Below are positions 25,925 to 33,972 of a stretch of 64,000 nt of DNA, one piece after another. Location of the stretch: contig DEWI01000155.1 of the NCBI GenBank assembly GCA_002363575.1, positions 1-64,000 on the forward strand, given 5' to 3'. Each line of letters begins with the position of its first letter. Position 1 is the first letter of the stretch. The notes beneath the pieces were generated by a model. It was not told where the DNA came from, ran no database searches, and saw only the letters and a list, made by a program, of their open reading frames with translations. The stretch is from Verrucomicrobia bacterium UBA3214. GTDB lineage: Bacteria > Verrucomicrobiota > Kiritimatiellia > RFP12 > UBA1067. The translations under genes were made by a program, and so were the position numbers.

Positions 25925-26539
25925 TCACAATTCGACTTTCTGCTTCTTGCCTGCCGCCGTCCACTTTGAATTGGAAGGCTCGCAAACGACTTTCACCGGC
26001 TTGCCGTCGTGGAGCGCGCGTACGATCACCCCCATTAGGCGCGTGCCCGACTTCGTGGAGTGCGTGCCGCCGCCTCCGCCGCCGCGCCTCCTGCGGCGCT
26101 GGAAAGTCTTTGTCGTTTCCGTCGTCTGCACGATCGTCGGCGAAGAGAAGGAGAATTTCTGCGTTGCCGGCAGGTCTTTGCGAAATTCGTATTTGCCGAT
26201 TTCGATGCGGCCGGCGATTTCATCCTTCGCGCCTTTGGCGCCGATGTCGCGCGTGATGAAATACGCTTCCACGGTTATTGCGATGGTCTCGTCGCCATGC
26301 GGTGTGCATCCGACTTTCCCTTCGTAGTCGTAGTCGGTTCGCTTCGTCTCGATCTCCGTTCGGGCGCGTCGCGTTTTCTTGCCGTCCGTCTTGGACTTGG
26401 AATTCGATGCATCCGGGCGCTCGACTTTGAGGCTGACGGACATGGGGGCGTCCGACGCGCGCGCCGGCGTCGCCGCGAAAGGCGCGAAGGCCGCGAAAAT
26501 GGCCGCGCATAGCGCGATGGCTGTACTTGTGTGTTTCAT
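25925..26539 (-). CDS. Small secreted protein of unknown function
   Basis: Protein of 204 residues with a signal peptide (core ALCAAIFAAFAPFA, cut near ARA-SD at about 28). The mature part is beta-rich (TIAITVEAYFIT, KYEFRKDL) with a low-complexity Arg5-Gly6 run at about 148-158. I do not recognise it. It is 10 bases before the GHL10-like gene, which suggests joint export and function. Confidence 0.65.
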   Translation of the reverse strand: MKHTSTAIALCAAIFAAFAPFAATPARASDAPMSVSLKVERPDASNSKSKTDGKKTRRARTEIETKRTDYDYEGKVGCTPHGDETIAITVEAYFITRDIGAKGAKDEIAGRIEIGKYEFRKDLPATQKFSFSSPTIVQTTETTKTFQRRRRRGGGGGGTHSTKSGTRLMGVIVRALHDGKPVKVVCEPSNSKWTAAGKKQKVEL

Positions 26540-26600
26540 GGCGGTGATTGCATTTTCTGGGTCGCGTGGTGTTCCGGCCGGCGGGCGGTTTCCCCTCCGG

Positions 26601-27233
26601 CTAGCGCGCCTTCAAGGCCGCGGCTTCGCTGGCGAGGCGCTCGATCGCCGCCCAGTCGCCTGCCGCCACGGCATCCTTCGGCGCGATCCACGTGCCGCCG
26701 CAGCATATTATCTCCGGCACGGCGAGATAGTCGCGGACGTTCGCGGGCTTTACGCCGCCCGTCGGCATGAATTTCACCCCCGTCCAGCGGAATGCGCCAA
26801 GCAGATCCTTTATATATTTGACTCCGCCGGCGGATTCGGCGGGGAAAAATTTCACGAGCCGGCAGCCAAGCGAAAGCGCCTGCGAAAGTTCCGACGCCGT
26901 GGCGACGCCAGGACAGAACGGCATGCCTAGACGATTGGCGGCTTTGACGATTTCCGGGTCGAAGCCGGGCGCGACGCACGCTTGCGCGCCGGCCGCTTTC
27001 GCGGCGCAGAGCTGTTCGAGCGTAAGCACCGTCCCTGCGATAGTCGTCGCGCCTTCGACTTCGCGGTTGATTTTCGCGATCGCCTCCGCGGCGCAGGACG
27101 TGCGGAAAGTGATTTCGAGAACTGGCAGGCCGCCTTTGACGAGCGCGCGCGCGAGCGGCACGGCTTTCTCGATGTCTTCGATCACGATGACAGGAATTAT
27201 TCCCGCCGCCCCCAAAGTGTCAATCATGTCCAT
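26601..27233 (-). CDS. eda: KDPG/KHG aldolase
   Basis: Class I aldolase of 210 residues that splits 2-keto-3-deoxy-6-phosphogluconate into pyruvate and glyceraldehyde 3-phosphate (and 4-hydroxy-2-oxoglutarate in some members). Visible motifs are the EITFRT strand, AGTVLT, the Schiff-base lysine in RLVKFFPAE, and MPTGGV. The start at 27233 is set by AGGAG in the right place; a longer frame would add 27 unrelated residues. It is the last step of uronate and Entner-Doudoroff breakdown and could serve the carrier at 1118. Confidence 0.91.
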   Translation of the reverse strand: MDMIDTLGAAGIIPVIVIEDIEKAVPLARALVKGGLPVLEITFRTSCAAEAIAKINREVEGATTIAGTVLTLEQLCAAKAAGAQACVAPGFDPEIVKAANRLGMPFCPGVATASELSQALSLGCRLVKFFPAESAGGVKYIKDLLGAFRWTGVKFMPTGGVKPANVRDYLAVPEIICCGGTWIAPKDAVAAGDWAAIERLASEAAALKAR

Positions 27234-27270
27234 TCCGATTTTCTCCTGTTTGCAAATCAAGCGCCGCGCG

Positions 27271-27744
27271 TCAGAGCGCCAGCAGGTCTTCGCGCGTGAA
27301 GGCGCAAGGCGCATTCGTCGCCGCGGGATCGGCGGCGATCTTCTCCGGCTTCGCGGCCGCCTGCGAATGCGGCAGCGGCGTGTACGGGAAATCCACGTCG
27401 CCCTGCCTGACGACGCCGCGCCGTTCGCCGATTTGCGCGACGCATCCCGTTTCGCGGGGTATTGCGCCGAGCGAAAGATCGGCGCGCAGGGCGGACATGC
27501 CGTCGCGCGCGGTTTTTATCGAGGCGCGCGCCGCCTGCACTGCGGCGTCCGCTTGCTCGTCCGGAAGCGAAATGAACGCGCACGAGGCGCGCGCGCTTTC
27601 CGCCGGGGCTTCGCGCGCCTTGAAAGCTAGCGCGGCGTACGGGAACGCCGCCGCTATGCCGAGAGGCGCGGCGAGTACGAGCGCCAGCGAGTAGATTTCG
27701 TTGCGCAGATGGCGCTTCGGCTTGTATAGATGCGTTTCCGCCAT
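27271..27744 (-). CDS. Single-pass membrane protein at the end of the second ExbB/ExbD set
   Basis: Protein of 157 residues: basic cytoplasmic start, one membrane helix (about 18-42) and a hydrophilic C-terminal part with a Pro/Ala-rich tail. By position and topology it stands where a TonB-like protein would, but no TonB C-terminal domain or toroid is present. It lies 64 bases after the ExbD-like gene and 37 before eda. Function unknown. Confidence 0.6.
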   Translation of the reverse strand: MAETHLYKPKRHLRNEIYSLALVLAAPLGIAAAFPYAALAFKAREAPAESARASCAFISLPDEQADAAVQAARASIKTARDGMSALRADLSLGAIPRETGCVAQIGERRGVVRQGDVDFPYTPLPHSQAAAKPEKIAADPAATNAPCAFTREDLLAL

Positions 27745-27808
27745 GGTGGAAGGGGCGCCGGGGCCTGGCTTCGCAGAGTGCGCGAGCCGTTGCCGCCAGC
27801 CGTGGTTT

Positions 27809-28285
27809 TCAGGTTTCGTCGTGGTGGCGCTGGGCGAAGAGTATCCGCTTGATCCCGCCTGCGCGCGCCGTCGCCGCGAAATTCATCAGTTCTCCGGCGG
27901 AAACCCGCCTGTCCGCAAGCACCAGGAGAGCATCTTCTTTCAATTTCGCGGCGCGCTCGCCGAGCTGCTCGCGAAACGCCTCCATCGATTGATCGTCGCC
28001 AAGCAGAAAACGCGCGTCGTCGAAAAACACCAGCGTCTCGCGCGAGGTCGGCAAGAGAAGCGCGACGAGCGAAGTCTGCTCGCCGTCGGCGAATTCGCGT
28101 TCCGGGAGATCGAAGAGCACGCCTTCGGCGATCGAGAGCGTGCCGCCGAGCAGATAAAGTGTCACGACCAGCATGCAGAGCGTCAGCCACGGCGCCGCGG
28201 CGACGAATGGCCGCAGCCATGCGATGTCATGGCCGCGCAGCGCGCCGGCGTCGCGCACGCTCCAGCCCCAGCCGCGCTGCGTCAT
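27809..28285 (-). CDS. ExbD/TolR-like protein lacking the membrane aspartate
   Basis: Protein of 158 residues with one helix (about 26-48) and a periplasmic domain ending ALLVLADRRVSAGELMNFAATARAGG, the normal ExbD/TolR tail. Aligning RPFVAAAPWLTL with TPMIDVVFELII of the ExbD at 10124 puts Ala29 where the proton-carrying Asp belongs. Its ATG overlaps the stop of the ExbB-like gene (ATGA). It may be structural rather than proton-driven. Confidence 0.75.
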   Translation of the reverse strand: MTQRGWGWSVRDAGALRGHDIAWLRPFVAAAPWLTLCMLVVTLYLLGGTLSIAEGVLFDLPEREFADGEQTSLVALLLPTSRETLVFFDDARFLLGDDQSMEAFREQLGERAAKLKEDALLVLADRRVSAGELMNFAATARAGGIKRILFAQRHHDET

Positions 28286-28911
28286 CGCGCCTCCTCCGCG
28301 GCAGGCGCGCCTTGGCGGGCCTGCGCGCCGATGAAGCCCACGATGCTCGTGGCGGCGGCTTCAAGTTCGACGACTATTCTTTCCATGCGTATTCTCAGCG
28401 AGCCGTGCATGACCGCCAGCGGAATCGCCACCGCCAGGCCGAGCGCGGCGGGAATGAGCGCTTCCATCGCCGCATTCATCAGGGCGGTCTTTGTGGCGAG
28501 CGCCCCGGAGTTCGCGAGCATTACTGCTTTGATCATGCCGATGAAGGCGCCGAGCAGCCCGAGGAGCGGGGCGATCTGCCCCATGATCGCGAGCGACGCA
28601 AGGCGGCGGTCGAGACGCCCGATCTCCGCGCGGCCCTGCGCATCGACGGCGTCGCGAAGGGCGCGTTCGCCGCCTTCGCGATGGCGGATGGCCGTGGCGA
28701 CGACGTTGGCTACCGGCACGGCGGTGTCTTCGCAGATCGCGAGCGCTTCGTCGATATTGCCGCGCGAGAGGATGTTGACCACGCCCTTGACGAAATCCTG
28801 CCAATCGATCTGCGCCCTGCGAAGTTCGAGAAAGCGCTCGAAGAACACGACAGCCGCCGCGACCGCGAGAGCGAGAAGGATCCAGAATACGGGTCCGCCG
28901 GTTAGCGTCAT
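28282..28911 (-). CDS. ExbB/TolQ-family protein lacking both channel threonines
   Basis: Inner-membrane protein of 209 residues with the MotA/TolQ/ExbB fold: helix 1 at about 8-27 and two later helices around 112-132 and 150-168. GLLGAFIGM has Ala122 in place of the Thr of GLLGTVEGM, and ALIPAALGL has Ala155 in place of the Thr of ALYTTAGGL. These Thr positions (E. coli ExbB 148 and 181) line the proton path. The ATG overlaps the stop of the TPR gene (ATGA). Confidence 0.84.
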   Translation of the reverse strand: MTLTGGPVFWILLALAVAAAVVFFERFLELRRAQIDWQDFVKGVVNILSRGNIDEALAICEDTAVPVANVVATAIRHREGGERALRDAVDAQGRAEIGRLDRRLASLAIMGQIAPLLGLLGAFIGMIKAVMLANSGALATKTALMNAAMEALIPAALGLAVAIPLAVMHGSLRIRMERIVVELEAAATSIVGFIGAQARQGAPAAEEAR

Positions 28912-31088
28912 AGGAATTTTCCTTTCGTCTGAATGCGGTCCAGCCGCTTTTCGGCTTCGTCTGCCGCGGGTACGTCGGAGGCGATGACGAGTTCGAGGAT
29001 GTGCATCGCCTGGAAATCCTTGCCGCGGCTCTCGTATTCGTCGGCGAGGCGGAAGGCGGCGCGCGAAAACGCCGCGCGCGCTTCATCGTCGAAAGCGATG
29101 CCGCGGAGGCGTGCTTCGCGGTATGCGAGGACGACGCCGGTGTAGTATTGGTCGATAGCTTCGTCGATGCGTTTGAGCTTTTCGAGCACTCTGCCCATCT
29201 TGAAGGAGATCGCAAGGCGCAGGCCCGGCGGGAGGGATTCGCCGAGGCGTAGCGCGCGGTATGCGTCGAGCGCTTCGCGGTATCTAGCGGGGTTGTCGGC
29301 GCCCATCGCGAAGAGCGCATCGGCTTTGAGGACTTCGGCCTTGAGGCGTTCGGCGGCACCGACGCCATTCTCCATCAGCGCTCTTTCGATCACGAGAAGG
29401 GCTTCTTCGTAGCGTCCGAGTTCGACGAGCGCTTCGCCTTGCAGAGTGTATGCGGCGGCGCGTTCCGGCGCGGCCGGGTATTTCTCCACGAGTTCCGTCA
29501 CTGTCCTGATCGCCTTGGGGAAATCGTTTTCGGCGAAGGCTGCGCGCGCCGCCCAGACGAGCGCGCCGGGCGCGCGTTCGGATTCCGGCGCCATTTCCGC
29601 GAATGTGAAGAAAAGCGAGCAGCTTTGCTCCCAGCGGCGGGAGTTGTAGGCGAGTTTCGCCAGCCACAACGTCGCCTCCGCCTTGACTTTCAAGTCGGAT
29701 GCGTTCGCGGCGATCTTCGCGGCCATTTCCTCCGCTTCCCTGTCGAGACCCTGCGCATACATGCAGAGCGCCTGCATCAACTCGGCGCGCGCGGCGTTCT
29801 CCTGGTCTTCGGAAGCGATTTCTGCGAAAATCTTCTGCGCCTCCGCAAAGCGATAGTCGTTGTAGAGTTCGCGGCCTTGCGCTTCTAGTTCGCGGCGCTT
29901 TACGACTTTGCCGAGCTTTTCCGCGGCCGGCGACTTCGGGAATTTCTCCAGCACGAGGCGGTATTTCGCCATTGCTTCGTCGCCCTTGCCGGATTCCGCG
30001 AGGATGTCGCCCTGCTCGAGGATGGCCATGGCTTTTTCATCGTCTCCGGACGCTACGTCTTCTGCGCGCGAAAACGCTTCGAGGGCTTCTTCGCTGCGGC
30101 CGAGTTTGCGCAGCGCCCATCCTCTCGCCTCCTGCACGGAGAAGCGGTTCTTCGCGTCCAGCCAGATTTCCAGCACGCTTTTGAAAGCATCGGCGGCTTC
30201 CGCCCACTGTTCGCGCGCGAGCAGCGCGTCGGCAAGCGCGATGGCCGCGTCCATCGCGCCTTCGGAATCGGGAGCGTCTTTGATGATGGCGCGAATGGTC
30301 TTTTCGCCTTCGTCGAACGTCGCTTTGTCTTCGAGGAGTATGCGGCCGAGCCGCAGGCCGGCGAAGCGCCGCGTCTTGGCGTCGGCGGCGTTTTCCGCGC
30401 CCGCGCGCAGCAGCGCGACGTCTGCGAGATTGGCGGCGGCGATGGCGTACGCACGTGTCGTCACGTTCGAAGGGATGGCGATTTCCCGCCAGATTTTCTC
30501 CGCCGCTGCGCGGTCACCCGAAGACGCGAGGATGGATGCGGCCGCCATTTTCGCTTCCGTGCCGGCAGCCTCGAAACCGCTTTCGCGCACGAGCTTCAAG
30601 GCGAGCGCGCTGTCGCCTGCATCGGCGGCGAGGCGTGCGCGCAGGCGTGTCGCGAGGTCGCGGTATTCCTGCGTCTCGAAAGAGGCGGCGGCGAGCGCCG
30701 CGGAGGCTTTTTCTTTCTCGCCTTTTTCCGCGAGCGCCAGCGCGCCGTAGTAGGTGAGCATTTCCGCGGACGCCGGCTTTTCGGAAGAAGCGGCGTCTTC
30801 CGCCTGCCACGCCGCGACAGCGCCGGCGATCTCGTCCCAGGCGCCTTCTTTCGCCCAGCTTTCGAGAATGATGGCGCGCGCGGCTTCGCCGCCCGCCTTT
30901 TCGGCGTGTTCGCGCGCTACGTTCCAGAGACCGTCCCGCAGAGCTTCGCGGGCGATTTCCAGCTCGCCGCCGCGCGCGGCGGTCGCGACGATTGGCGCGG
31001 CCAGCAGGCAGACGCGCGCTGCCTGGCGCGCGCATTCGCGCAGGCACGCGTAGTGGAAAACGCCTTTGAAAGCCGCATTGCAATTCAT
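28908..31088 (-). CDS. Secreted tetratricopeptide-repeat protein of the second ExbB/ExbD set
   Basis: Protein of 726 residues; an N-terminal segment (about 20-41, AARVCLLAAPIVATAA) acts as a signal peptide, followed by TPR-like repeats to the end, such as EEALEAFSRAEDVA and GKGDEAMAKYRLVLEKFPKSP. The same frame runs open upstream antisense to era and glyA, but the ATG at 31088, 71 bases after the era stop, is the sensible start. It resembles in role and order the TPR protein at 4916, which also opens an ExbB/ExbD cluster. Confidence 0.82.
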   Translation of the reverse strand: MNCNAAFKGVFHYACLRECARQAARVCLLAAPIVATAARGGELEIAREALRDGLWNVAREHAEKAGGEAARAIILESWAKEGAWDEIAGAVAAWQAEDAASSEKPASAEMLTYYGALALAEKGEKEKASAALAAASFETQEYRDLATRLRARLAADAGDSALALKLVRESGFEAAGTEAKMAAASILASSGDRAAAEKIWREIAIPSNVTTRAYAIAAANLADVALLRAGAENAADAKTRRFAGLRLGRILLEDKATFDEGEKTIRAIIKDAPDSEGAMDAAIALADALLAREQWAEAADAFKSVLEIWLDAKNRFSVQEARGWALRKLGRSEEALEAFSRAEDVASGDDEKAMAILEQGDILAESGKGDEAMAKYRLVLEKFPKSPAAEKLGKVVKRRELEAQGRELYNDYRFAEAQKIFAEIASEDQENAARAELMQALCMYAQGLDREAEEMAAKIAANASDLKVKAEATLWLAKLAYNSRRWEQSCSLFFTFAEMAPESERAPGALVWAARAAFAENDFPKAIRTVTELVEKYPAAPERAAAYTLQGEALVELGRYEEALLVIERALMENGVGAAERLKAEVLKADALFAMGADNPARYREALDAYRALRLGESLPPGLRLAISFKMGRVLEKLKRIDEAIDQYYTGVVLAYREARLRGIAFDDEARAAFSRAAFRLADEYESRGKDFQAMHILELVIASDVPAADEAEKRLDRIQTKGKFL

Positions 31089-31159
31089 TTTGCCCAGTCT
31101 CCGAAAGTTTTCGCCCGTGCGAGAAACATGTATTCCGCAGGTGGACGCCATGCAGGCGT

Positions 31160-32095
31160 TTACAGGTAGCCCATTCTTGCGAGGAGTTGCTTGTTCTTCA
31201 TCCAGTCCGGTTCCACGCGAACCCAGAGCTCGAGCGCGACTTTTACGTCGAAAAGCTCTTTCAATTCGCGCTCCGCAGCTTTGCGCGCTTTCTTTATTAT
31301 CTCCGCGCCGCGCCCGATCACGATTGGCTTTTGGGAAGGGCGGTTGACGAGGATTTCCGCCGCTACGTCCCAGCGCTCCGGCGTTTCGCGAAGCTCCTTC
31401 ACGTATATCCCCAGCTCGTGCGGGACTTCCTGGTGCAGATGGCGCAGAAACTTCTCGCGTATCGAATCGGCGATCGCCAGGCGCTTCGGGTAGTCGGTCA
31501 CGATGTCCTCCGGGAACAAGCGCTCGCCTTCGTCGGCCATCTCGAACAGCGCGTCGAGGACTTCCTTCTCGCCGCCTTCGACGGTGGAGACGGCCTTCAC
31601 CCAGCGCACCGTCTGCGGGCCGTCCTCCCGTCCGGCTTGTGCATCCGCATCTTCCGCTTGCGCCGGCGTCTCGGCTTTCACGCGCTCGAATTCGGCAAGG
31701 AATTCGCTTGCGCATGTCGGCTCTTTGTCCGTCTTGTTCAATACGAAGAGCACTCTGCCGGTGTGCTCGCGCACGATGCGCTGCATCCATCCGATGTCTT
31801 CGAGCTGCGGCATGACGGAGGCGTCGAAAAGCACGCAGAGGATATCCGCGCCGGCCGCAGAGCGGCGCGCCGTCCTGTTGAGAAGCCTGCCAAGTTCGCC
31901 GACGGCCTTGTGCAATCCCGGCGTATCGAGGAGGACGAGCTGTCCGCGCGCGTCCTCCACGATCCCACGGACCATGTTTCGCGTCGTCTGCTCGACCGGG
32001 GAGACGATCGAGACCTTCTCGCCGACGAGACGGTTTACGAGCGTGGATTTGCCCGCATTCGTCCTTCCGACAACCGCTACTACAGCGCTTTTCAT
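31160..32095 (-). CDS. era: GTPase Era
   Basis: Ribosome-assembly GTPase of 311 residues that binds the 3' end of 16S rRNA. G1 is GRTNAGKST (10-18), G3 DTPG, G4 NKTD, and the C-terminal KH domain shows VIGRGAEIIKKARKAAERE. An acidic, Gln-rich insertion lies between G4 and G5. It is 27 bases after the rpiB-glyA fusion gene and in its operon. Confidence 0.95.
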   Translation of the reverse strand: MKSAVVAVVGRTNAGKSTLVNRLVGEKVSIVSPVEQTTRNMVRGIVEDARGQLVLLDTPGLHKAVGELGRLLNRTARRSAAGADILCVLFDASVMPQLEDIGWMQRIVREHTGRVLFVLNKTDKEPTCASEFLAEFERVKAETPAQAEDADAQAGREDGPQTVRWVKAVSTVEGGEKEVLDALFEMADEGERLFPEDIVTDYPKRLAIADSIREKFLRHLHQEVPHELGIYVKELRETPERWDVAAEILVNRPSQKPIVIGRGAEIIKKARKAAERELKELFDVKVALELWVRVEPDWMKNKQLLARMGYL

Positions 32096-32122
32096 CGCGT
32101 GACGGCCGGTGCGGGGATTTGC

Positions 32123-33802
32123 CTAGGGAACCGGGAAGCCCAGCGCGAGGGCTTTCGCTTCGCGCTTCACGCGCTCCTGGATGGAAGTGTCGGCGATGTT
32201 GTCGAGCACATCGGCGATCCACGTACCGATCTTGATCATCTCCGGCTCTTTCATTCCGCGCGTCGTGACGGATGCGGTGCCCACGCGGATGCCGCTCGTC
32301 TTGAAAGGCGATTCGGTGTCGTAGGGGATGGTGTTCTTGTTCACGACGATGCCGGCGGCGTCGAGCGCGGCCGCCGCATCCTTGCCGGTTATCCCTTTCG
32401 TCGTCTTCACATCGACGAGGAAGAGGTGGTTGTCCGTGCCTCCGGAGACGATGCGATAGCCGCGATCCTGCACCGTCTTGCAGAGGACCGCGCAGTTCTT
32501 CACTACTTGCGCGGCGTAGTCCTTCTTCTCCGGCTGCATCCATTCGCGGAAGCATACCGCCTTTGCGGCGATGATGTTTTCGAGCGGCCCGCCTTGCATG
32601 CCGGGGAAGACGGCGGAATCCAGCGCCTTCGCGTACTGCGCCTTGCAGAGGACCATGCCGCCGCGCGGCCCGCCGAGAGTTTTGTGCGTCGTGGTGGTGA
32701 CGAAATCAGCGTAGGGGACGGGCGAAGGATGCGCGCCGCCCGCGACAAGCCCTGCGATGTGCGCCATGTCGACGACCATCAGGCAGCCGGCCTTGTCGCA
32801 GATTTCCCGTATTCTCTTGAAGTCGAGCGTGCGCGGATATGCGGAGGCTCCCGTCAGGAGAATCTTCGGCTTTACTTCGAGCGCCTGCGCTTCGAGGGCG
32901 TCGTAGTCGAGCATCTCCGTCTTGCGATCCACGGTGTACGGGACGATGTTGTAGATCTTGCCGGAGAAATTGACCGGGCTGCCGTGCGAAAGGTGCCCGC
33001 CCTGATCGAGCGAAAGCGAGAGGATCGTATCGCCCGGCTTGATCGTCGCGAAATACACCGCCATGTTCGCGGCGGAGCCGCAATGCGGCTGGACATTCGC
33101 GTGCTCGGCGCCGAAAAGACGGCAGGCGCGCGTGCGCGCGAGCTCCTCGGCCGCGTCCACCGGGAGGCACCCGGAGTACCACCGCTTGCCCGGATAGCCC
33201 TCGGCGTACTTGTTCATCAGCACGCTTCCGGCAGCCTCGCGGCACGCGCGGCTCGAAAAATTCTCCGACGCGATTAGGTTGATTTCCGTATCCTCCTGCT
33301 CGGTCTGCGCGACGATCGCAGCGAAAATCTCCGGGTCGGCCTTGGCGAGCCCCGATGCGTCGCTCAAGCGGCCTGCGCGCTCGTTGAGCCAGCGCCTCCT
33401 GACATGGCGCTCGCTGGCGTCCGCAGGCGTCGCGATGAATGCGGATGCGATTTCCGCCGCGTAGTCCGCGGAGACGGAATTGGCGCCGAGGCAGAGGATG
33501 TTGGCATCGTTGTGCTGGCGCGCCATGACGGCGGCGTCAACGGTGGCGCAAAGCGCCGCGCGGACATTCTGGAAGCGGTTGGCCGACATCGACATGCCCA
33601 CGCCGGACGTGCAAACGAGTATCCCGAAATCGACTTCGCCTTTCGCGACCGCAAGCGCGACGGCTCTGGCGTACTCTGGATAATCGCAGGATTCGCGCGT
33701 GTCCGTGCCTGCGTCGATCATCGTCGCCTTGGCTCCGAGCGAACTCAAAAGCACGCACTTCATGGCATACCCGCCGTGGTCTGCACCGATAGCAATCTTC
33801 AT
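32123..33802 (-). CDS. glyA: RpiB-GlyA fusion: ribose-5-phosphate isomerase B + serine hydroxymethyltransferase
   Basis: One uninterrupted frame of 559 residues. Residues 1 to about 145 are RpiB (GADHGG at 6-11, Cys64 in [18 protein letters not shown] at 97-101), which interconverts ribose and ribulose 5-phosphate. Residues about 150-559 are a full SHMT (NLIASEN at 175-181, [22 protein letters not shown] Lys374 in THKTLGG), which makes glycine and methylene-tetrahydrofolate from serine. AAGGAG (33809-33814) sets the start. Adjacent rpiB and glyA genes are common in bacteria; the fusion is notable. It heads a long minus-strand operon. Confidence 0.94.
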   Translation of the reverse strand: MKIAIGADHGGYAMKCVLLSSLGAKATMIDAGTDTRESCDYPEYARAVALAVAKGEVDFGILVCTSGVGMSMSANRFQNVRAALCATVDAAVMARQHNDANILCLGANSVSADYAAEIASAFIATPADASERHVRRRWLNERAGRLSDASGLAKADPEIFAAIVAQTEQEDTEINLIASENFSSRACREAAGSVLMNKYAEGYPGKRWYSGCLPVDAAEELARTRACRLFGAEHANVQPHCGSAANMAVYFATIKPGDTILSLSLDQGGHLSHGSPVNFSGKIYNIVPYTVDRKTEMLDYDALEAQALEVKPKILLTGASAYPRTLDFKRIREICDKAGCLMVVDMAHIAGLVAGGAHPSPVPYADFVTTTTHKTLGGPRGGMVLCKAQYAKALDSAVFPGMQGGPLENIIAAKAVCFREWMQPEKKDYAAQVVKNCAVLCKTVQDRGYRIVSGGTDNHLFLVDVKTTKGITGKDAAAALDAAGIVVNKNTIPYDTESPFKTSGIRVGTASVTTRGMKEPEMIKIGTWIADVLDNIADTSIQERVKREAKALALGFPVP

Positions 33803-33832
33803 CTTTTCTCCTTGGAGGATTTACACCCCTAT

Positions 33833-33841
33833 ATTATATCA
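33833..33841 (-). promoter_or_regulatory. Extended -10 promoter of the rpiB-glyA operon
   Basis: Minus-strand AATATGATATAATA, 30 bases before the ATG with a good Shine-Dalgarno between. Divergent from the kinase promoter 66 bases away. Confidence 0.72.
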
Positions 33842-33906
33842 TATTTTCCTTGATGCGCGGCGCCGGGCAGTCTCCTCGCGCCCGATTGACGCCACGGCGT
33901 ACGGAA

Positions 33907-33915
33907 TGCTATAAT
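33907..33915 (+). promoter_or_regulatory. Extended -10 promoter of the LRR receptor kinase gene
   Basis: TGCTATAAT, about 57 bases before the chosen ATG. The ATG at 33916 directly abuts the box and cannot be transcribed as a start. Confidence 0.7.
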
Positions 33916-33972
33916 ATGCGCAGACTTGATCCTGCAAACCCTTGTGTATTCCGCAAAAGGCTTGTCGATGCG

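Noticed and set aside
24490-26256. 588-codon frame antisense to the GHL10-like gene
   Set aside because: Shadow frame without recognisable domains.
31089-32555. Upstream extension of the second TPR gene antisense to nothing but in another frame of era and glyA
   Set aside because: The extension overlaps era and glyA on the same strand in a different frame and carries no signal peptide; the ATG at 31088 does.
31187-33277. 696-codon frame antisense to era and rpiB-glyA
   Set aside because: Arg/His-rich shadow of two certain genes; no start signal.
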